A stretch of 64,000 nucleotides of DNA from Ditylenchus dipsaci (Eukaryota > Nematoda > Chromadorea > Rhabditida > Anguinidae). This document shows positions 42,001-51,000 of this stretch, piece after piece; the first letter of the stretch is position 1; the number at the start of each line of letters is the position of its first letter. The notes below the pieces were generated by a model. It searched no databases. It was not told where the DNA came from and worked only from the letters and a program-made list of their open reading frames with translations. The DNA lies in NCBI GenBank assembly GCA_004194705.1, contig SADC01000159.1:1-64000 (forward strand), written 5' to 3'. A program made the translations under genes and the position numbers.

Positions 42001-45000
42001 TATTGTCAAAGTCACTCAGTCAAAACGTTATTGTAAGGATTCAGAATCTGCAGTAAAAAATAGTCATACTAAAAAAATTGGTCGGACCCTAGGCGGAGTC
42101 GAACTCGCAGCATTTTTCATATATTTACCTGACTGCATTTCCTCACCTAAATTTACGCACATTTTTATTATTATTTTCAGCAAAAAGCATAAACCCCATG
42201 TTTATTAGGTCATAGATCATTGCTTCAGATTATATTTATTATCCTTCTTCCCTCCAGGCTCCCCAATTTTCTTCTATTTAACTGGCTTCTGTTTACTCAT
42301 TAAACTAATGAAAAAATATTTCCTTCTGTTTAATTTCTGTTTTTCCCACAAACGATCCATAAATTGTCAAAAAGTACATCTCTCAAAGCAAAATGTCCAG
42401 CAAGACTCCAGAGGCCTCAATTAGACCATCTATTGACCAGTGGTCTATCTGAAGCCCGGAAGAATTAATTTCTTGGCTAAGCAGTAGTGGTGTCTCCTAG
42501 TATATAGCTGATGCTGTCTGGGTTGAAGAGTGTGCATAAATTTGGGGAGGAAGAGGCAGTAGGGGTGCCCCATAAATTGGCCCTTTGCTGCCTTCTTTTG
42601 TTTCGGCTCATTGTATATATATACATTCTGCAAGGGGGGTATATAGATATATTTGGGAAAAAGCAGCTATTACTCCATTTAGATGGCCTTTTGGCACTTC
42701 TTATTAGGTTTTTTTGAGAGATTCACAATTATTGATCTAAGTTGGACATTATTATGTAAATAAGCAATCAATAAGAGTCATACATATAGGAGATTCAATG
42801 AAGTAGGTAGGGGCTGTAAATTTTAACTGCAAACCTCTAAAAGGAGTGGTGAACTTGTGTGACTAGCAGTTTCATGTACGTATGGCGCACCGGATAACCG
42901 TTAGTGCATGTTGACCCCAAAAACGGTTGGCAGGTTCGAGCCGACCTGGTGGCAAGCTAGTTATCTTTCTTTGCTTGGGGTAATATCTAGGATTAATTTG
43001 GGTCACTGATTTCGAATGTAGCCTCAAAAAGTCTAATAGCTCCTAGATATTTGTCAAGCAAGTTGAAATAACTAGCGTGCCACCAGGTGGGGTCACCCTG
43101 CACTCCATTTCAAGCCAAAAAAGACTATATAACACTACAGGAAATTTATGGCCACACAAGTTGGCCGCTCCCTTTAAGGGGGGGGGGGTGACACTTGGGG
43201 GAGGAGAAATGGGTTTGGCAACCTAATGAAAAATCCATTGACGGGTTGCAAAAACATTTTAAATATAAAATTATTTATGTGATTTTATGATGGGTTTCAC
43301 TACATTATTCGACAATATTTAGTGAAACCCATCATAAAATCAAATAAATAATTTTATATTAAAAATGTTTTTCACGCCGTCAATGGATTTTTCATAAGGT
43401 GCCAAACCATTTCTCAACCCCCCAAGTGTCACCCCCCCCTTTAAGTTTTTATGCTTGAGATGCCATACTTTCGATCGTATTCCATTCAGAAACTCAACAA
43501 AAAATATTTCAAATACCCAAAAAGTCATGTACTTCCATAAATTTCATGATGGGGTTGGGCATATGTGAGACACTAATAGTTGGTCATTTTACAAAAAAAA
43601 AGCTAAGAATTGGCTTTTCAACCAGTTTAGGTAATGGAATTGTATTTTTTTTGTTAGGAGCTGGGAACTTCTCCCACCTGGTTTTCTAGCACTACAGAGG
43701 ATCCTTGTATTTTTGTAGAAAACAAAGAACCCGGTACCGGGTCTCGTGCAACTCGTCGGTTCGATTCCTGCTAGTAGCATGCACCTTTTCATAACTTTCT
43801 ATTTATTAATTTTTTTGTCGTTGGTTCCAATTCCTTTGCTGGCACAAACTTTTTTCTTAAATTTTATTGATTACGGAGGGTGGTCGGTCAAATTTCGATG
43901 GTGGCTCACACCTTTCCGCCTACTTTTATCGATTTTTTGTTTTTGAACACTTATTGAAAAACCTGCCTGCTTGCTCATATCTTGCCTGCTGTTCTTTAAA
44001 CTCCCCTCTTTGGCACTTTGAATGGCTGGCAGCGGCACTTTGTCATTTTTCTATATTTATTAAATCCATGTGTTGCTTATTTGAATGCTCTAGCAAATAA
44101 TTTATGGTTTTAGGGCATTTTCAAAATATCTAAATAGAAGATGAAACATTGCGTGTTCATTTTTGTTGTCTTTTCTAAAATAAAAACTAAACTTTGGGGG
44201 TTTGAGACACAGCGGAAGGGGTGATGTCTGAATATCAAATATCTGTTTATTTATCTTTTTCTACTCAAATGTCAAATTGGTTTTGGGTTTGTTCACCAAA
44301 AATTAAGGAACTCAAAGTGGATTCTTTTAAATTTTTGAAAATCCTAATTTTGAGGTGTTTTTTTTGAAAAAAAAAACTTAATTTAATATTATTATCTCCA
44401 ATCGAGTTTTTAACATGAAATGAGGTCACTTCACAGGCCGAAGTTACTTTCTGACCTTCGAAAATTGTTCAGATCACAAAAAAGGGCTTTTGAAATGTAA
44501 AGGTTCTTGTATCCAACTTTTTTAAAGTCGGAAAGCAAAACTCAAAAAAGTAGGCCCAGTTAAAATAAGAAAGCAGATCAGAGCCATCAATATTAAATTT
44601 GACGCTTGAGCAGAAAACCCAATCCATATGCTTTTGATTTTTCGACATAGGTGCGTTTAGGCGATTTTCGGACACTTTTTTTTGATTCGCGCCTTTTTGG
44701 CGTTGTGTTTTCTGGTGATTTTCTTGAACTTTTTTCTTTTTTTGAAAACGCAGGTGAAGCCTTGGGCTCAGTAGGCTACCACACTTTAGAACAGGCTGAA
44801 AAAACAGTGTTTCCCAATAGCGAAAAAACTTTTTGCGAATTTAGAAAATGCCCGAAAATTGCCTAAACTCCTACGCACTGGTACAACCATATGTATTTTC
44901 TGTAAAAGTCTATTGTATGCAAAAAACTTTCTATAATGAAAATTTGTTTAGAAATCAGCCTATCAAATCAGGAGCCCACGCTCCTCAAGTGTTTGTAGAA

Positions 45001-48000
45001 CAAGCACTCCTTGAAGCATCCAAAACATCTCTAAAGCCTGTAAAGCACACTACCAGAAAAAGACCAGCTGTATTCAGTCAAGAGAAGAAAGGATCAGCTT
45101 CAGACTCTGCCCCCGACGTAGAAGAAAGTCCCTACCTTCGAAGAGCTAGTAAATTGTTCAAAAGGCTTGATCAAGAGTTGTCAAGTCAAGAGATCAGCCT
45201 GCTCAACTAGGACTTGCTCCAAGATACACTGTTAGGTAATTTTAGGCCTTTCTAGTATTTTAGAATTTTTTTTATCAATAAAAGTAATTTATTAATAAAA
45301 AAAATCACTGCTTCAAAAATTTTTCTGACCTTTTCCAAATTCCAATTTTTTGAAAAGTCGGAACCATTAAGCAGAATGGCTCTATATGTGTTCGCACCCC
45401 TCCCGCCTCGATCCCTACTGTTTTTTTTTAATTTTTAAAAATTTACCTTGGTACCACCTGTTTTTTTATGAATTTTCTATAACCCAAAGAAATTCTCAAA
45501 AATTATTTATTAGTTTTAACATTGTTTGTCAGGCAAAATAATAAGACCAGGAGATATTGTGTTTTTTTGGCTTCATCGTAATTAGACAACAAAAATCTTG
45601 TTATGTGCGAAAAATCATATTGGTGGCGGAATTATGTGAAAAGGCTCCCAAATAAGGCAGCGGATATAAAAGTGTAACAAAAAGAAAAAAAAAATTGCAG
45701 AAAAACAATAGAGTAACTAATTCAAATTTTGAAAAATTCTACAAAAAGATGGGGAGGGGACCAAGGCAACTTTTTGGTAGGGTTTCGAACACATATAGAG
45801 CCAGCAGAAATTTAGAAAATAATTGGTTTATGTGATTTTCAAGCCTCAATTGCATGTCTCTGCACCCATGGATTTTGAAAATTTTTTTTTCAGATTTCTG
45901 AGTAAATTTATGCAGCTGAATGTTGTCGAAAAAAGTCTGCACAAATAAGATTCAATAATAGGTATTGGCATTTTATGAGTGATCCTGTCGCTGTTTTTTT
46001 TTTTGTCATTTTTAGGCTTATGCAAAAGTTGACGGAGCAGTTTCGGTATACGCCCCCCAGTCAAGTTCGGTATACAGCCCCCAGTTTGCCTTGGTCCCCC
46101 AAGCTGATTTTTAAAAAAAAAAATTCCGAATTTTTTTCAACTTTAACCCAATAAAAAAACAGCGTTCAAAAATTTCGAATTTTTTTTAAATCAGCTTGGG
46201 GACCAAGGCAAACTGGGGGCTGTATACCGAACTTGACTGGAGGGTATATACCGAAACTTAGCCAAAGTTGACTACCTTATGTTAAGACGGGCTTGAAAAT
46301 GTGTCTAAGATATGTTCAAGTCCGTTTTATAACATATGCTGGCCAACCCTTGTCTAACAGTGTATAAGCCTGAAAAATCACAAAAACCAACAGGCTGGAA
46401 TAAGGAAAAAATGGCATCAATTGTCATATTAGGACGGTATTTTTTTTGCAAAAAATATCAAAAATTTAAAAAAAACTGTGGCGAACTGACCTATTCCTTA
46501 TAATTCAAGCATAATCAGTTATACGCCTTCAGATTTGCTCGTCCCGCCACACTGACTATAGTAGGCAGTCGACAACACAATTTACCAATGCCAGAACTCT
46601 TTGACGGCCTACAACAGGCCAATGGAGGCCACCATGGAGGTGTCTATCTGAATGGTCAGGAAGAGACCGATCACTCCAAGAAATGGGACCCCACTGGACT
46701 ACTGGCCAATAAACTTTACAAAATTGACTACAACCCTTTGGTGGAGAAGAGGAATAGATACCGTACAATGGAGGGACACCTGGAAGTGCCAAATGAGGAG
46801 AAAAATCTGGTGCCTGAGATTGAAAAGGACTGGAAAAAACTCTACTTCAGAGTCAAAGATGGTCGATTTCAGTGGTTTGCGGTGAGTCAATTTTGATCAA
46901 CTATGAGGTTGTGAGATGTACATTGCGGGTGTTTCAGAAATTAATTTAAATTGTGTATTCAGAATCACTGCGCCGATGAGCACCCAATAGAGGATGTATT
47001 GCTCACTGGCACTGCTATTACTCCAAACAAAGACGAGTGGACATTGGAGGTAGGCGAAAGTTTGGAGATTTCTCCGTGTTAACGAGGCTTTTCGTACTTT
47101 CATGTAAAAACAAATATTTTGCAAAAAAAAATTTTGAGACACCGCTGAGGGCGCTATTGGACAATCTGTTTTTTATTAGTCTTTTTAAATGCCTTGGTGC
47201 TCCCAGTCAGATTTTTTTAAAAATGGTGTATTTAAAATGGCCGAAAATAATCGTTCTGGATACGCTGTGAGAAAGGATGCAAAACCATACACGAGGAGCC
47301 GATTTTGACGCTAAACTCCATCTCCGGATCATAACTCAGTCAAAACCTAATTCTTTTGTCAAATCTACAGCAAAACCTTGATATAGCGGCCGCTAACAAG
47401 TTCGTTACTGACTAGGGTCGGACACATTTGTTCGTGCTATATTCTGAAGCTTTTTACTTATTTTGCTTGAATATTCTGGTCTCAATTCAGATTTTGCCAA
47501 AAAATTTTCAGAAACCTAATATCTTTAACTATAGAAAATGTAAACCACGAATTATGATTCTCTTGTTTGAAAAAATGATCACTGATGTTCTAGCGGGAAA
47601 AGGGTTGGGTTTAAAAAAAACAATCGGAAAATTAGCTTTAGTAAAAAGTTTCAAAAGTAGGGTTAAAAAATGCAGACTCTGCTCATGAACTTTACATAAA
47701 GAAATTTACGTCACAATTTTATTTTACCAAAACCGAATTTCAGGTAAAAGGAGGCAAAGAAAATGCCAACATTACTGTGCGCACCCCCTCCAATCTGTTC
47801 GAAAAATGGCACCAAGCCTTGCTGAGTCACTCCAACTCTAAGCTAATAGATGCCTATGTTCAGCCAGTCTACCCTCCAGTCCCTCACTACACTCAGGTAC
47901 ATTTTTTAAATAATTTCCAAACTTGCTGACTATTTGATTTCAATTTCAGAAAGTGGTGCTCATTGAACTAGGCACCTGTTCCATCCGAGCTGGACTGCTG

Positions 48001-51000
48001 ACCAATAAACCCTCGTTGCCCCAGACATTTTTCCCAGCCATCGGCTGTGTCACAGACGCAGGCGAAGTGTTTGTGGCATTGACGCCTTCAAACCCGAGAT
48101 TCGGTGCCAGGACGTCTGGAATCTCCGATCCAAGCGGCAGACCATCAAAACCTTGTGGAACGGTATAAACTCAACAAACAGGTTTTAGAAGCTTGTTTGC
48201 GCAAGGTACTGGCTGACTTAAGGGTGGATCCTGCAAATTATAAGGTGGGTCGAAAATTTCTCAAATGATTTTTTGGATGTTGAAATCAGGGTTTCAGGTC
48301 CTGTTGTCCATACCTCAGAACATACCTACAGTGTTCATTTGTGATCTGTTGAAGACTTTATTGCATGAACTCAGATTCAAGGTGTGTTATCTTGGAGTTC
48401 CCATCTGTACTTTATTTAAAGATTTAGACTTTATTTGGCACCTTAAATCTTTAGAAGTTTTCACATTTTACGTCAAAATCTTTATTTTTGGCGCTCAAAT
48501 CTCAACAAACATTGGATAAAATGGCACTTTTTGACGAAAAATGGTCAATTTGTACTTTATTCGCCAAATGTACTTTATTTTAAAATTTTGAGATGAGAAC
48601 TCTGCTTATTTCCCATCAAATACTCAACAAAAATGTTGTTGAAAATATTTATTTTATGAATTGACCTGGTACCCGTCTTTTGAAATATTCCATCGGCGGC
48701 GAGCATGCCCCTTAAGAACAACACAAAACAACTTTAGACCACTCTCAACCACTAATAAACTACTCTCAACCAGTGTTTCGGGTGGTTTTGGGTGGCTCTG
48801 AATAGTTAAGTATGGTATTCTGAGAAATTTAGCCGATCGCAGTGAGATTCATATGCGCGCCATTAATTTTTTTCAAAAAAGTTTTCCCCGCCCCTTTATT
48901 AAACCTCCAAAAAACCAACTTTCAGTGGCCTTTGGCCTTTTTAACGTGGGATTCTGAGCGGTCCAAGTCGTTCTCAGACTAGAAAATTGGTACTCCCGCA
49001 AAATTTTGGCGATTTGGACCATAATATTTGTCCGATCAGTTCAGATCTATCTGATCTGCACTGATCTGATCTAGATCGATCTAATCTTTGCCCATCTCTG
49101 GATTATGACTAATCTTTCTTTTACCAAATCCTCCAAACTGTGTTTTGAATTTTTTTTGAGCTCCCGCGGTCGTTATTAGGATGAAAAAAGTTTTTTAGAG
49201 TGTCGAAAAAAACATTTTTGGAAATAAATTTGATTAAAAGTTTGACTTTTTGCATTGATCGGTAAAATTTACGAAGTCAGTAATAGTTGTTTCTGTTGTA
49301 GGCAGCGAGCATTGCAAGACAACCTTCTTTGATCCTCTACTCCTACGATGTGACCTCAGGAGTTGTGGTGGACATTGGTGATCGCCTCAATATTGTGCCT
49401 GTTATTGATGGTATTTACTTTTTCTCTCTAAAAGTCAAGAATACACTGAATTACATTTTTAGAATACATAGTAGAGAATGCAATTATTTCTTTGCCATTC
49501 GGAGCTCAACAAATTAGGGACAGTCTCAAGAAGAAATTGAGTGAAAGCAACAATGGCATAGTCTCCTTCAATTCTGCTGTAGAACAGATATTCTTGAGAC
49601 ACATAGCTGAACAGGTTGGTCAAGAGTATTGCTTATCGGTTCAGTTAACCTTTTTCGCCTTTTTTAATCGAAAAACCTTTATTTTTGAAAAAATAGATCC
49701 AAACACTATCGTACTATTATCCCCTATTTCCATCCATATCCACCTTTTTCAGTCATGCTACGTGGCTACTGACTATGAAGAAGAGAGCAAGAAGTCTAGC
49801 AGCAATTCAGAAGTGGAAGTCAACCTCGATAAATTCAACATTGGACCTGGTATGGAGAACAAATTCACGGTTAGTTCCACTTTTTATCGAAGTTTATTAA
49901 ATCTCATAACTGCCAAATTGAAGTAATTTATTTTCATTATAAATAGGGCTGCAAAACTACTCGAGTAGGATGATTTCGAGCATAGGCTCCAGCATTTGCT
50001 CATTTTCGAGCATATTTTGTTTATCAGATAACCCTTAATTGTGGCTCATAGTTAACTGTACAGTTACACTGCGCTTTTATGACTTACCGTAGAAGCTCTA
50101 CCAGTCGTCCATGAGGAATTTATTTTCCATCCATGATTTTTTCGAAATTATCAATCAAAAATGGCCTTGACTCTGATATCCTAGTCAAAAAAATGAGGGC
50201 TAGGGGATTTATAGAGGTATAAGGTATAGGAAAAAAATCTGCTTTTTTCACTTAAAAAATTTCTCGTGATGTGACAATTTCAACTTTGAATTTAAAGCCA
50301 TTTTAAATATTTTTTTAAATTTTTTAAAGCCAAGCATATGGTTAAGGTTTACCGATGTGCTCGAGCTTATACGCTCAAGAAGGCTAGGATACATTTGGCA
50401 AAAAAAAATTAGCAAACGTAGGTTTTGTCAAAACGAAACTTGCAAAATCAAAAAAAGGCAAAACGAAAGTTGTCAAAAAATTGCCTTGGTCCCCGCTGTT
50501 GTCCGAAAATGTCTAAAAATAGAACAAAAATGTGTAAGAATTCGGACAACAGGGAGACCAAGGCAATTTTTGCCAACTTTCGTTTTGCCAAATTTCGTTT
50601 TTGCCAAATGTATCCTAGCCCTCAAGAATATGCTATTTTAACCACCCTAAGCCTAAACAAGACTTTAATACGTTTACAAATGAAATTCCAGGTTGACTCA
50701 GCCCGTTTCCACGCCACCGAAGGACTATTCAAACCCAAACGCTGGAACCTGGAAATGAAAGGTATCCACCAGCTGATTCACGACGCCATTCAGCAATCCC
50801 CAATAGATAGTAGACGCACCCTGTACAGAAACATTTACTTGACCGGAGGCACCTCTCTGCTGCCTGGTTTGGCCGAAAGACTCGAGACTGAGCTTTGCAA
50901 AGTCGCCCCAACTTCTATTTTTGTTCAGGTTGGTCTAATTTTGAATATTTTTAAAATTAAATTTAAAACAATTTAAAACAATCTTCAGGTCCATGGTAGT

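Larger units (their letters stand above)
39798..44951. other. 5.2-kb intron of the giant gene, repeat-rich
   Basis: Phase 2 on both sides. It hosts the elements at 40441, 41791, 42880 and 43171. 40960-41210 is a GC-rich patch with ORFs on both strands but no recognisable protein. Elsewhere AT-rich filler. Confidence 0.55.

Noticed and set aside
43740..43790. Possible tRNA 3' half (gtcggttcgattcctgc)
   Set aside because: A B-box match only; no A box or cloverleaf upstream.
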